NCBI GenBank assembly: GCA_016235545.1
Contig: JACRKB010000153.1
Coordinates: forward strand, 1-49,026
Direction: 5' to 3'
Source of the DNA: Verrucomicrobiota bacterium
Lineage (GTDB): Bacteria > Verrucomicrobiota > Verrucomicrobiia > Limisphaerales > SXTU01
DNA: 49,026 nt
The notes under the pieces were generated by a model, which saw only the letters and a list, made by a program, of their open reading frames with translations, was not told the origin of the DNA and ran no database searches. A program made the position numbers and the translations under genes. This document shows, in pieces, positions 37,207 to 46,385 of this stretch. Position 1 is the stretch's first letter; every line of letters begins with the position of its first letter.

Positions 37207-37307
37207 TTTCAACGCAAAGGCGCAAGGACGCAAAGACGCGAGGAGAGAAGAGCACTTCCATTCCCTGTCTTCTTTGCGTCTCTGCGCCTTTGCGTCATTG
37301 CGTTAAA
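37207..37307. repeat. Palindromic repeat (AACGCAAAGGCGCAAGGACG family)
   Basis: The left arm (37207-37243) AACGCAAAGGCGCAAGGACG and the right arm (37269-37307, reverse strand) AACGCAATGACGCAAAGGCG are inverted copies with one short indel. It is related in style to the repeats at 10138 and 27615. It lies between the phosphodiesterase gene and xseA. Confidence 0.75.
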
Positions 37308-37319
37308 TCGTTTTCCCCT

Positions 37320-38759
37320 GTGGCCAAACCAACCAAATCGCAGTGGGACTTCGGCGAGCTCTTCCCGACCGAGGCCGTGCGCAAGGTGTTGTCCGTCTCG
37401 GAGCTGACCGGGAACATCAAGCGGCTGCTGGAGAAACAGGTCGGGCAGGTCGCCGTCTCCGGCGAAATCACCAACCTCCGCGCGCAGGCGTCGGGGCACG
37501 TCTACTTCACGCTCAAGGACGCGGGCGCGCAGCTCACGTGCGTGCTCTTCCGCAACACGTCCGTCCCGCACCGCGCGCTGCTCGCAGACGGCCAGAAGGT
37601 GCTGCTCACCGGCGACGTGACGGTCTATGAGGCGCGCGGGCAGTATCAGCTCATCGTCAGCAGCGCGGAGTTGCAGGGCGTGGGCGCGTTGCAGGCGGCC
37701 TTCGAGCGGCTCAAGGAGAAGCTCGCGGCGGAAGGCCTCTTCAAGCTCGAGCGCAAGCGCAAGCTCCCGCGCTACCCACAGCGCATCGGCCTCGTCACCT
37801 CGCCCACCGGCGCGGCAATCCGCGACGTGCTGCACGTCATCCAGCGTCGCCAGCGGGGCTTGGAAATCATCTTCGTCCCCTGCCGCGTGCAGGGGGAGGG
37901 GGCGGCGGCGGAAGTCGCGCGAGCGGTTCGGCTTTTGAGTCTCTTTTCTGCGAGTAGAGCGGGGCAGGTGCGAGGGTGTGAGAGTGTGAGAGTGAGAGAG
38001 ACGGACGCAACTCTCTCACACGCTCTCACTCTCACACCCTCACACCTCGACTTAATTCTCGTCACCCGTGGTGGCGGCTCACTCGAAGACCTCTGGGCCT
38101 TCAACGAGGAAGCCGTCGCCCGGGCCATCTTCGAGTCGGCGGTGCCCGTCGTGTCGGCGGTCGGGCACGAGATTGATTTCACCATCGCGGACTTCGTCGC
38201 GGACCTGCGCGCGGCCACGCCCAGCGCGGCGGCGGAGCTGATCACGGAAGGCGCGTTCGCCAGCCGGGAGTTTGTGGCGGAGGCGGCTGCACGGCTGCGA
38301 CAGCTCGCTCGGCAGCACTTGGAAGCGGCGGAAGAGAGCTTTGCGCAAGTCCGTCACCGGCTAGCGCTCGCGCACCCACGCCGGCGCTTGCAGGAGTGGG
38401 CGCAGCGCCTCGACGACGCGGGCGTGGCCTTGGCCCGCGAGACGAAGTCGCGGCTGCGCGACCGGCGGCATCGTTTCGGCCAAGCCGCATTGCACTTGCA
38501 GCGCCTCAAGCCCACCGCGCAGCTCGCCGTCCGTCGCGAACAACTCGCTGCGCTCGCCAGCCGCCTGCGCCTGCTCTCGCCCGACAACGTCCTCGCGCGC
38601 GGCTACTCGATCACCACGGATGCGGCCACCGGCAAGGTCATAAGCCGCGCCGAGCAGGCGAAGCCGGGGCAGATGCTCCGCACGCGCGTGCAGCATGGGG
38701 AAGTCGAGAGCATCGTGAAGGGCGAGCCGAAGAAGCGTGTCCGCGAAACAAGCGAATAG
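37320..38759 (+). CDS. xseA: Exodeoxyribonuclease VII large subunit
   Basis: Large subunit of the ssDNA exonuclease ExoVII, used in repair and recombination. It has 479 residues from GTG 37320 (VAKPTKSQWDFGELFPTEAV). N-terminal OB domain: LSVSELTGNIKRLLEKQVGQ, SGHVYFTLKDAGAQLTCVLF. Catalytic region: RIGLVTSPTGAAIRDVLHVI, LVTRGGGSLEDLWAFNEEAV and VGHEIDFTIADFVADLRAAT. C-terminal coiled coil and LARGYSITTDAATGKVI. A palindrome-derived stretch of about 25 residues (RVRETDATLSHALTLTPS area) is inserted before LILVTRGGGS. xseB is not in the window. Confidence 0.95.
   Translation: MAKPTKSQWDFGELFPTEAVRKVLSVSELTGNIKRLLEKQVGQVAVSGEITNLRAQASGHVYFTLKDAGAQLTCVLFRNTSVPHRALLADGQKVLLTGDVTVYEARGQYQLIVSSAELQGVGALQAAFERLKEKLAAEGLFKLERKRKLPRYPQRIGLVTSPTGAAIRDVLHVIQRRQRGLEIIFVPCRVQGEGAAAEVARAVRLLSLFSASRAGQVRGCESVRVRETDATLSHALTLTPSHLDLILVTRGGGSLEDLWAFNEEAVARAIFESAVPVVSAVGHEIDFTIADFVADLRAATPSAAAELITEGAFASREFVAEAAARLRQLARQHLEAAEESFAQVRHRLALAHPRRRLQEWAQRLDDAGVALARETKSRLRDRRHRFGQAALHLQRLKPTAQLAVRREQLAALASRLRLLSPDNVLARGYSITTDAATGKVISRAEQAKPGQMLRTRVQHGEVESIVKGEPKKRVRETSE
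37966..38047. repeat. Palindromic element inside xseA (GTGAGAG family)
   Basis: The left arm GGTGCGAGGGTGTGAGAGTG (37966-38000) and the right arm on the reverse strand, GGTGTGAGGGTGTGAGAGTG (38047-38011), are near-identical. The reading frame stays open. The same family occurs in the PSD1 gene at 48596-48675. Confidence 0.75.
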
Positions 38760-38825
38760 ACGCAAACTCCGGCGATACCGTTCTGCCGACGGAGCGGCCC
38801 GACTCGACTGAAGGGATGCGACTGA

Positions 38826-38983
38826 GTCCGGGTGGAACGGACAACTTGGCCGTTCTCGGCGGCAACTTGCCGCCGAGCTTCGGCACAGAGAAGCTACGAG
38901 TTGCCTGGAGCCTGCCCGGCGCACCAACCGGCGGCAGGCGGGTCGCCTGCCGCAACGGGCCGGTGGCCCGTTCCACCCGGAAC
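38826..38983. repeat. Composite element of nested palindromes
   Basis: Outer arms GTCCGGGTGGAACGG (38826-38840) and its near-inverse (38968-38983). Inside are three perfect hairpins: CTCGGCGGCAA-C-TTGCCGCCGAG (38855-38877), GCGGCAGGCG-GGT-CGCCTGCCGC (38931-38953) and AACGGGCC-GGT-GGCCCGTT (38954-38972). It occupies most of the 318-base gap between xseA and the next gene, which has no gene. Confidence 0.75.
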
Positions 38984-39077
38984 AGGTCGAGGTCCACAGC
39001 ATACGCGCACCATTCACGTGTTTCGTGGGCACAAATCTTCGTTGCTTTTCTGACTCTCCCGCCGCTCACAATCGGCC

Positions 39078-40082
39078 ATGCGTTCCACCTGCCTTGCATC
39101 TGCCTTGCTGGTTTTCCACCTCGTCGCTTCCGCCGCCGCACTGCCCGAGGGCGTGCGGCGCGTGAAGGTGCTCAACTATCCCGACTGCTTTGAACTCTCC
39201 AACGCCGACACGAAGGTCACGCTCTGCCATCAAGTCGGCGGGCGCGTGCTGGAGTATTCGTTCAAGGGCAAGAACTCCCTTTACCTCGACCCGCGCGAGG
39301 AGAAGTGGGGCACCCCCGGTGGACCGAAAGCGCAGTCGAGCGCCGGTCGCTTCGACATCGGGCCGGAGTATCTCATTCCCAAGCGCGACAAGCTCTGGGC
39401 TGGCGAATGGCAGGCGGAGGCCACCGGCCCACGCACGGTGCGGCTCACCAGCCAGCCGGACGAGGCGACCGGCGTGCAGCTCATCCGCAACTTCCGCCTC
39501 GCCGCCACTGGCACCCATCTTACCTGTGAGCAGGTCATCAAGAATGTTTCCAAAGAGCCGAAGTTCTGGACGCACTGGAGCCGCACGTTCGCGGTGCATG
39601 GCGGCATCGGCGTCATCCCGCAGACGCCGGACACGCGGCGGTTTCCGACCGGCTTTGTGATGTATGACCAAGGCGCGGAGCACTCCATCATCCTCAAGCC
39701 CACGGACCCGAACGTGCGGATGCGCGGCAACTTCCTGGAAGTGCTCGGCCCGACGCGCCAGCCCAAGCTGGGCTTCGACTCGAACGCCGGCTGGTTCGCC
39801 TACGTGATGCCGCACGACCAGGCGTTCGTGAAGCGCTACCCCTCGCCCAAGGACGGCGTGTATCCCGAGATCGCCGGCCTCACGCTGTGCTTTTGGTATC
39901 CGCAGGCCACTCAAATTCCCGCGTGCGAGTTGGAGCCGCACGGCCCGCGCAAGACCATCGCCCCGGGCGCGAGCGTGAGCTTCACGGAGGATTGGTATCT
40001 GCTGCCGCACAAGTTCCCGGCGGCAGGGGAGAAGATTGATTTGGACAAGCTCGCGGCGCTGGTGGAGCAAGCGGTGAAGTAG
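39078..40082 (+). CDS. Secreted protein with mutarotase-like fold (DUF4380-like)
   Basis: 334 residues. It has a signal peptide (MRSTCLASALLVFHLVASAA). The rest resembles galactose-mutarotase-type beta-sandwiches, with VTLCHQVGGRVLEYSFKGKN near residue 50 and a conserved-looking FWTHWSRTFAVHGGIGVIPQ segment; I recall similar verrucomicrobial and planctomycete proteins being labelled DUF4380. The catalytic function is unknown. It is followed 17 bases later by a Gfo/Idh/MocA oxidoreductase, so both may act on the same sugar-derived substrate. Confidence 0.75.
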   Translation: MRSTCLASALLVFHLVASAAALPEGVRRVKVLNYPDCFELSNADTKVTLCHQVGGRVLEYSFKGKNSLYLDPREEKWGTPGGPKAQSSAGRFDIGPEYLIPKRDKLWAGEWQAEATGPRTVRLTSQPDEATGVQLIRNFRLAATGTHLTCEQVIKNVSKEPKFWTHWSRTFAVHGGIGVIPQTPDTRRFPTGFVMYDQGAEHSIILKPTDPNVRMRGNFLEVLGPTRQPKLGFDSNAGWFAYVMPHDQAFVKRYPSPKDGVYPEIAGLTLCFWYPQATQIPACELEPHGPRKTIAPGASVSFTEDWYLLPHKFPAAGEKIDLDKLAALVEQAVK

Positions 40083-40099
40083 ACTCAACCGCCGCCGAC

Positions 40100-41137
40100 A
40101 TGCCCATCCCCGTCGCCGTCCTCACCCACGCGGGCGGTCCGCACCTTGACGCCTACTTCGCCGCGCTCGCGGCCAGCACGGAGGTCGGCGAAGTCTCCGT
40201 TTGGGATGCGAGCGGCAGCACATTCGCCGCTGCACAGAAGGCGCTCGGGCCGAAGTTGAAGGCGACTGGCAAAGACATTTCAACCGTCCTGCGCGACGCG
40301 AAGCCGAAGCTGGCGCTCGTCACGATGGAAGCCGTGCTCGCGCCGCCGGCGATTGACGCTGCGCTGGAGCAAGGCTGCCACGTGATGGCCGAGAAGCCCG
40401 CGTGCGTGCGCGCTTCCGACTTCGAGCCGCTCGTGCGCAAGGCCGAGGGCAAGCACCTGCACCTGATGCTCGCGTTCGCGAACCGCCTCCGCCCGGAGGC
40501 GCGCGAGGCGCAACGGCTCGTGCGTGAGGGTCGGCTCGGGAAACTCTACGGCATGGAGATTCACCTCGTCGCCGACCAGACGCGGCTCAAGAGCGAGGGC
40601 TTCCGCAAGAGTTGGATGGGACAGAAGGCGCGCGGGGGCGGCGGGCATTTGACCTGGCTTGGCATTCACTGGCTGGACCTGGCGCTGTTCATCACCAGCG
40701 CGGAAATTGAAGCGGTCGCGGGCTTCTCCGGCAACGTCGGCGGGCAGCCGATGGACGTGGAGGACTCGAACGCCGCAGCCTTGCGCTTCACCAACGGCAC
40801 GTTCGGCACGCTCACCAGCGGCTACTACCTCGACCGCGGTTATCACCAGCACGTCAAAGTCTGGGGCGAACGCGGCTGGCTGGAGTTGAACCACCAGCCC
40901 GAGGTCAGCTTGAAATGGTATTCCACCGCGGAGCCGAAGGTCAGCGGAATTCAAACCTACACGCCACCGAACGAGCCGTCCGGTTACACCCCGTGGATTC
41001 ACGCGTGCGCCCGCGCCGCCGCCGGTCTGCAAGACCCGCCCGTGACGGGGCGCGAGGGGATGCGGGTGCTCGATGCGATCTACGCCTTTTACGAGGCCGC
41101 GAAGTCCGGGCAGACCAAGGCAGTGAAGCGGGGGTGA
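40100..41137 (+). CDS. Gfo/Idh/MocA family oxidoreductase
   Basis: NAD(P)-dependent dehydrogenase-type protein of 345 residues without a signal peptide. The catalytic-lysine motif EKP is at residues 98-100 (HVMAEKPACVRASD), and the second domain has GGGGHLTWLGIHWLDLALFI near residues 177-196. The N-terminal nucleotide-binding loop (VAVLTHAGGPHLDAYF) departs from the usual GxGxxG, so cofactor binding may differ. Likely acts on a sugar or cyclitol; the substrate cannot be told. Confidence 0.9.
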   Translation: MPIPVAVLTHAGGPHLDAYFAALAASTEVGEVSVWDASGSTFAAAQKALGPKLKATGKDISTVLRDAKPKLALVTMEAVLAPPAIDAALEQGCHVMAEKPACVRASDFEPLVRKAEGKHLHLMLAFANRLRPEAREAQRLVREGRLGKLYGMEIHLVADQTRLKSEGFRKSWMGQKARGGGGHLTWLGIHWLDLALFITSAEIEAVAGFSGNVGGQPMDVEDSNAAALRFTNGTFGTLTSGYYLDRGYHQHVKVWGERGWLELNHQPEVSLKWYSTAEPKVSGIQTYTPPNEPSGYTPWIHACARAAAGLQDPPVTGREGMRVLDAIYAFYEAAKSGQTKAVKRG

Positions 41138-41195
41138 AGCGGCGCTGCGGGAAGGCAAACTTGGTGTGCGGCCGCAAGGCCCACTCCACGAAGCG

Positions 41196-41723
41196 TCAAA
41201 GCTGGACGGAGTCGCGAGGGACGATCTGGACGCTCTCCACGCTCATGCGGCGCGTGGGGCGGCTCTTCTCCCCGCCGCCGGCGGACTTGGTTTCCACGCT
41301 GCCGATGGCTTCAAGAACGTCATCGCCGCCGATGAGCTTGCCGAAGGCTGTGTATTGGCGGTCCAGGAATTTCGCGTCGGCGAGGCAGACGAAGAACTGG
41401 CAGCCGGCGCTGTCGGGGTCTTGCGAGCGTGCAGCGGAGAGCACGCCGCGGACGTGCGGCCGGTCGTTGAACTCCTGCTTGATCTTGTAGCCAGGACCTC
41501 CGGTGCCCCAGCGGCCCTCGTTCGCGGCGTCTTTGGTGAGCGGGTCGCCGCCCTGAATCATGAAGCCTTTCACGACACGATGAAACGCGGTGCCATCATA
41601 AAATCCCTGGCGCGCGAGCTTCTTGAAGTTCTCGACGTGGCCGGGGGCAACGTCGGACCAGAACTCGACGACCATCTGGCCGTGGCAGGTGTTGATGAGG
41701 GCGACTTCGTTGGGGGTGCTCAT
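41196..41723 (-). CDS. Cyclophilin-type peptidyl-prolyl isomerase (cytosolic)
   Basis: Catalyses cis-trans isomerisation of proline bonds. It has 175 residues with no signal peptide. Cyclophilin motifs: FYDGTAFHRVVKGFMIQGGD, GVLSAARSQDPDSAGCQFFV and FGKLIGGDDVLEAIGSVETK. The active-site Arg and Phe of FHRV and the QFF motif are present. It lies 23 bases after a second cyclophilin gene. Confidence 0.93.
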   Translation of the reverse strand: MSTPNEVALINTCHGQMVVEFWSDVAPGHVENFKKLARQGFYDGTAFHRVVKGFMIQGGDPLTKDAANEGRWGTGGPGYKIKQEFNDRPHVRGVLSAARSQDPDSAGCQFFVCLADAKFLDRQYTAFGKLIGGDDVLEAIGSVETKSAGGGEKSRPTRRMSVESVQIVPRDSVQL

Positions 41724-41746
41724 TGTGTGAAGGGGGTTGAGGACGG

Positions 41747-42358
41747 TTACTTGATGGAATCAGCGGCGACAATTTTGATGCTCTCGAGGACGACAGGGCG
41801 CTGGGGCTTGCTGCCCTGCGATCCGCCGACGGGCACGGCCTCAAGCTTGTCGAGCACGTCGAGGCCCTTGAGCACCTTGCCGAAGACGGTGTATTTGCCG
41901 TCGAGCTGCGCGGTGCTCTCTCGCTTGTAGCAGATGAAGAACTGGCTGCCGGCGGAATCGGGGTCCGAGCTGCGGGCCATCGAGAGCACGCCCTTGTCAT
42001 GCGGACGAGCGCTGAACTCAGCCTTGATCTTGTAGCCGGGGTCGCCTTGTCCCCAGAACGCTTCTTTGCTGGGGTCTTTGGTGAACGGGTCGCCGAGCTG
42101 GATCATGAAGCCGGGTATCAGCCGGTGCGACAGGGTGCCGTCGTAGAACTTGTCCTTCGCGAGCTTCTTGAAGTTCTCGACTGTCTTGGGCGCAACCTCC
42201 GGCCAAAACTCAACGACGATGTCGCCGAAGCCCGTGAACTTGAGCACGGCGACTTCCTTCGCGGCGGGCTTGGCGTCCTTCTTGTCCTGAGCAAGCGTGG
42301 AAACGACGCCGAGCGTGAGGATGAACGCGGTCAGGTGGAGCAGAATATTCTTGTGCAT
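41747..42358 (-). CDS. Cyclophilin-type peptidyl-prolyl isomerase (exported)
   Basis: It has 203 residues from ATG 42358, with a signal peptide (MHKNILLHLTAFILTLGVVS, cut near TLAQ). It has the motifs FYDGTLSHRLIPGFMIQLGD (the usual Phe of FHR is Ser), GVLSMARSSDPDSAGSQFFI and TVFGKVLKGLDVLDKLEAVP. Probably a periplasmic foldase. A tandem gene to the cytosolic cyclophilin at 41196-41723. The longer frame upstream adds no homology. Confidence 0.92.
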   Translation of the reverse strand: MHKNILLHLTAFILTLGVVSTLAQDKKDAKPAAKEVAVLKFTGFGDIVVEFWPEVAPKTVENFKKLAKDKFYDGTLSHRLIPGFMIQLGDPFTKDPSKEAFWGQGDPGYKIKAEFSARPHDKGVLSMARSSDPDSAGSQFFICYKRESTAQLDGKYTVFGKVLKGLDVLDKLEAVPVGGSQGSKPQRPVVLESIKIVAADSIK

Positions 42359-42425
42359 GGCGGCGGAGGAAATGCCACGCGGCCCGGCGAAAGTCACGCG
42401 GGAACTGGCAATGAAACACAGCCTG

Positions 42426-43307
42426 CTATTTCAGCACGCCGCAGGCCTTCATCGTCGCCTGGAGCGTGGCGCGGTTCTTTGCGCTCATGCGGACAAGGGG
42501 GAGACGGTAGCTCTCCTCGACCTGCCCGAGCAATGCCAGCGCGGCCTTGACCGGCGTGGGGTTGGTCTCGATGAAGAGGTCCTTGAAGAGCGGGTAGAAC
42601 TTCGCGTGCAGCTTGAGCGCGGCGTCGGGGCGGCCGGAGCGGAAGTAGTCCACCATGTGGCTCACCTCGCGCGGGATGATGTTGCTGGCAACGCTGATGA
42701 CGCCCTCCGCCCCGACGCTCATGAAGGGCAGCGTGAGGGAGTCGTCCCCGCTGAGGATGTTGAAATGCCGGCCCAGCGCATGGCGGAGCTGGCTGACGCG
42801 GTCGCAGGAGCCGCCAGCCTCCTTGATGGCCACGATATTCGGGCACTGGCCGGCAAGGCGCTTGACTGTGTCCACGCCAATCTCGATGCCGCAGCGGCCC
42901 GGGATGCTGTAGAGGATGAGCGGCAGCTCGGTCGCGTCTGCGATGGCCTTGAAGTGCTGGAAAAGGCCCTCCTGCGTCGGCTTGTTGTAGTAGGGCGCGA
43001 CTTGCAGCGAGCCGTCCACGCCGACGTCCTCGGCGGCCTTGGTGAGGTAAATGGCCTCGCTCGTGGAATTGCCGCCCGTGCCGGCAATGACCTTGCACCG
43101 GCCGGCGGCGAACTTCACGGACAGCTCGATGACACGTATGTGCTCCTCGTAGTCGAGCGTTGGGGACTCGCCGGTGGTTCCGCAGGGGACGATGCCGTCC
43201 ACGCCGCCCTTGATCTGGGCCTTGATGAGGCGTTCGAGAGCAGCCTCGTCGATCTGGCCGTTCGAGCGGAAGGGAGTGACGATGGCGGTGTAGGTTCCAG
43301 TGAACAT
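42426..43307 (-). CDS. dapA: 4-hydroxy-tetrahydrodipicolinate synthase
   Basis: Condenses aspartate semialdehyde with pyruvate, the first step towards lysine and diaminopimelate. It has 293 residues. Catalytic residues are present: T44/T45 (CGTTGES), Y133 and R138 (LYSIPGRCG) and the Schiff-base K162 (VAIKEAGGS). It starts MFTGTYTAIVTPFRSNGQID. It lies 67 bases upstream of the exported cyclophilin on the same strand. Confidence 0.96.
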   Translation of the reverse strand: MFTGTYTAIVTPFRSNGQIDEAALERLIKAQIKGGVDGIVPCGTTGESPTLDYEEHIRVIELSVKFAAGRCKVIAGTGGNSTSEAIYLTKAAEDVGVDGSLQVAPYYNKPTQEGLFQHFKAIADATELPLILYSIPGRCGIEIGVDTVKRLAGQCPNIVAIKEAGGSCDRVSQLRHALGRHFNILSGDDSLTLPFMSVGAEGVISVASNIIPREVSHMVDYFRSGRPDAALKLHAKFYPLFKDLFIETNPTPVKAALALLGQVEESYRLPLVRMSAKNRATLQATMKACGVLK

Positions 43308-43505
43308 GGGGAGGATTACTTGGCCACGCCGGGGAGCGCGTGGTGCGAGGCACTTTGCAATTCGATGGACAGCGGCACGGTCATAAACGGGCGCACACTT
43401 TGGGGAAACGCAACGGTTTGGCCAGTTCGTTTTTGAGGAAACCGCCCTTGCTCCTCGATGGCGTGCATTTTGGCTCCCGGCCGATCGCTTCAGACCAAGC
43501 CGGCG

Positions 43506-46382
43506 TCACTGCCGCCCCGGCACGCGGGCGGGAGAGGGCAACGGGTCCATCGTCAGGCCGGCGCGCACAATCTCCACGCCGTTGAGCAAGGTAATGCCCA
43601 CGTGCGCGTCGAGCTTCACGGTCAGCGTGCCGCCGGTCACAGCGACTTTGGAAATGGTCTTGGTCAGCAAGCGCATCGCGCCGCCGGACTCGGCGAGCAC
43701 GTCGAGATGCTCCAACGCAATTTGGTTCTGGAGGCGCACGGTGAACTTTCGCCCGCCTGCCTTCATCCCCGCCTCCGGCTCGGCGAATGTGAGCCGCACT
43801 GTGTATGTGCCGGCCTTCAACCCCGCCACCGTCACCGCCTGCAATCCCTTCACGCCAGACGCCCCGACCCACGGCCAGCCCTCGCCGCCTTCAATCCAAA
43901 CCGAGTGACGATAGTAGAACTCCGGTGCTGCCGGCTCGGTGCGGACTTCCATTTTCGGAGATGGGCCGCCCACGGCAGGGAAGCCTAGCCACAGCGTGCC
44001 GTCGTCAGTCTTGCGGTCGCCGGGCGCGCCGAAGTTGATGCCCACGCGCTCGACTTTTCCGGCAAGTGAGTTCGACGGCGTCGCGCCCCACGCGGCCCAT
44101 TGCTCGAAGGTCGGCGGCAGGCTCACGAGCGAGAGCGCCATCGGCAGCGGATAGCTGCAACTGCAACCCTCGAAGAAGTAAGGCACGTTCAGCACGCCGT
44201 TGGCGGGGATGACGCTGCTCGTGCAGCCCGAGCGTGGGCCGCTGACGTGGATGGTGCCGCTGTCGAGCCGCTTGTCGTAAAACGCCGCCGTGCCCGAGCG
44301 CATCGTGTAGAGGTGGCCGTAGTCGAAGCCGCCGTCGCACCCGTAGCTCTTCGGGAACGCGCGCGCCTCGTAGTCGCCCGTGAGTGGGTTGACGCGCGTG
44401 CCGGCCACGGGCGCGCCTGGATTCCAGTCGTCCTTCTGCGTGGCCGGGCGATACTGGCTTTGCTGAATCGTCGCCAAGTCCACCTGGGACTGCTGCTTCC
44501 GCAACTCCGGAGCCTCGCCCGCATCCAGCACGCGGCCTGTGTAAACATCGCTGAGCAGGGAGGGTCGAAGGCGGTAATCCACTTTTCCCTTGCGCGTGGA
44601 TTCATCCAGCCAGTCCTTGTCCGTGCTGACCATCACGCCATCAATGAACTTGGGCTGCGGCGCGCGCTTGAAGTTGCCAAGCGTGTCATCGAACCACAGC
44701 ACGCCGAGCGGAGCCTTCACCAACTCGTCGGCGCTTGGCTGAAAGTCGCCCTTGTAGTTCGTGCTGCCGGCGAGCGCGCCCTCGCGCGTAATGGCGACCA
44801 GTCCATTCGCAAGCTGCTTCACGCTCGCCTGCGGCAACTGCGCGGCCTCTGCGGTGCGTGCCAGCGACTCCGGCCCGATGAGCCGTCCGCCGTAAGGGCG
44901 GAGCCAGCCGAAAATCTGCTTCAAGGTGGCGGGGTCCGGCAGCGTCGCGCCGGGCGCGACCACAATGAGGTTCGCGAAGTAAGGCGGCAGTCCCGAGGCC
45001 GTCGGCGCAACCTGCCGCAACGCGACGCGCTCGCCATAGAGCCGGGCCGCTGCGAGTCGTGTCCGTGCGGCAGCGATGCTCACGTTGCTGTCGCTGAGGG
45101 CGAGAATCTTGAACTGGCTTTGGTTCGCGAGTGCTTCGAGGAAGCCCGGTTCGCCCAAGCCCAGCACGAGCGCGTAACCACGGTCGGCTCCGGCTGCGGC
45201 GAGGAATCGTGTCGCCTGAGTCGTGGCAGGGCCGCGCTGCCGCGCTGCTTCGGCTGGCGAAAGTGCCCGGCGGCCGACCAACAGGTCGGCCCTGCCGGAT
45301 TCGACGAGCGCGAACAGGCGGCCGTCCTCGGTGACGACGAAGCATTTGTCATCAGCGGTCAAAACACTGTGGACCTTGCCCGACACGCCGGGCCACGGGC
45401 CGTCAAAGTTCCACTCCTTGCCACCCGCTCGGAAGCTGCGGCGGACGCCGGCCGTGCCTTCGGCGCGAGGCTTGTCCTCGTGGCGCACGGCGTTGACCTC
45501 TTTGTCGAAGAGCAGGCCGAGCCGCTTCTGCCGCTGCGTTTCCTTCTCGTCCGGCGTCGAGGCGAACCATCCGCCGGGCAGCCGGCCTGCCGATGGCAGC
45601 GCAAAGTCTTTCAACGCGCCCGTCGCCAAGTCGAAGCGCGCGGGATATGCGGAGCTGCACGGGACGACGAGGTCCACGCCGTCCACGAGCAAGTAGCCTT
45701 GTGGAGCCACGCCGCCGAAGGCCTCGGCCTGATGCGGATGCACGCCGTAGAGATAGCCGGTGCGGTCGTTGAGCCAGACCTCGCGTCCGCTCGTCGCGTC
45801 GAGGCAGTAGATGAACACGCCTTCCAGCGGCCAGACTCCGGCGGCGAAATACACGCGGCCCGCATGCAGCACCGGCCCGCCGCGAATCGGCCACACGGAG
45901 ATCAGTCGGCCATTTCCGAGAAGCTGCCGGTCATTGGGCACCGCACGCTTCTGCCAGAGCAACTCGCCCGTGTCGGCTGAGACGCAGCGGAGAACGCCAT
46001 CGTCCGAGCCGAAGATGACCCGCCCATCGCCCGCGACCGGAGCGAAGCGCACCGGGCCATCGGCGAAAACCTTCCACAACTCCGCGCCCGTGTCCGTGGC
46101 GTAGGCAGTCACGCTATCGTCGCGGGAGGAGGCCACGAAGAGCCTCTTGCCCAGCACGACAGGTTCATAACCCTTGTCGAATTGCAGTCGCACATCGCGA
46201 TAGGCTGGCTTGAGCGCGCCCAACTCGCGGCTCCAGAGGACGGACAACTTCTCCGGCAGTGCGGGTGTGACCGAGGCCGTGCGGCCCGGATTGGCCCGCC
46301 ACATCGGCCAGTCATTTGCGTGGAGCGGACTCATGCCGAGCAGCAGCGTGGCACCGAGCGCGAGTGCGGAGAGACGGTTCAC
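43506..46382 (-). CDS. Secreted PQQ-type propeller protein with C-terminal malectin-like domain
   Basis: 958 residues with signal peptide (NRLSALALGATLLLGMSPLH). PQQ-like repeat strands follow: DWPMWRANPGRTAS, TGAELWKVFADGP, TGELLWQKRAVPN. The middle holds a Rossmann-like segment (LVLGLGEPGFLEALANQSQF, IAAARTRLAAARLYGERVAL), perhaps a methyltransferase-like or non-catalytic part. The C-terminus resembles a malectin/carbohydrate-binding domain (INFGAPGDRKTDDGTLWLGF, GLKAGTYTVRLTFAEPE). The calculated function is unknown, probably periplasmic redox or sugar binding. An in-frame palindrome lies at about residues 365-388. Confidence 0.8.
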   Translation of the reverse strand: MNRLSALALGATLLLGMSPLHANDWPMWRANPGRTASVTPALPEKLSVLWSRELGALKPAYRDVRLQFDKGYEPVVLGKRLFVASSRDDSVTAYATDTGAELWKVFADGPVRFAPVAGDGRVIFGSDDGVLRCVSADTGELLWQKRAVPNDRQLLGNGRLISVWPIRGGPVLHAGRVYFAAGVWPLEGVFIYCLDATSGREVWLNDRTGYLYGVHPHQAEAFGGVAPQGYLLVDGVDLVVPCSSAYPARFDLATGALKDFALPSAGRLPGGWFASTPDEKETQRQKRLGLLFDKEVNAVRHEDKPRAEGTAGVRRSFRAGGKEWNFDGPWPGVSGKVHSVLTADDKCFVVTEDGRLFALVESGRADLLVGRRALSPAEAARQRGPATTQATRFLAAAGADRGYALVLGLGEPGFLEALANQSQFKILALSDSNVSIAAARTRLAAARLYGERVALRQVAPTASGLPPYFANLIVVAPGATLPDPATLKQIFGWLRPYGGRLIGPESLARTAEAAQLPQASVKQLANGLVAITREGALAGSTNYKGDFQPSADELVKAPLGVLWFDDTLGNFKRAPQPKFIDGVMVSTDKDWLDESTRKGKVDYRLRPSLLSDVYTGRVLDAGEAPELRKQQSQVDLATIQQSQYRPATQKDDWNPGAPVAGTRVNPLTGDYEARAFPKSYGCDGGFDYGHLYTMRSGTAAFYDKRLDSGTIHVSGPRSGCTSSVIPANGVLNVPYFFEGCSCSYPLPMALSLVSLPPTFEQWAAWGATPSNSLAGKVERVGINFGAPGDRKTDDGTLWLGFPAVGGPSPKMEVRTEPAAPEFYYRHSVWIEGGEGWPWVGASGVKGLQAVTVAGLKAGTYTVRLTFAEPEAGMKAGGRKFTVRLQNQIALEHLDVLAESGGAMRLLTKTISKVAVTGGTLTVKLDAHVGITLLNGVEIVRAGLTMDPLPSPARVPGRQ
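45225..45296. repeat. In-frame palindromic element inside the PQQ protein gene
   Basis: Ends GGCAGGGCCG (45225-45234) and CGGCCCTGCC (45287-45296) are perfect inverted repeats, with an inner hairpin GGCCGACC-AAC-AGGTCGGCC. The total is 72 bases, exactly 24 codons, and the frame is preserved. Confidence 0.7.
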
Positions 46383-46385
46383 ACC

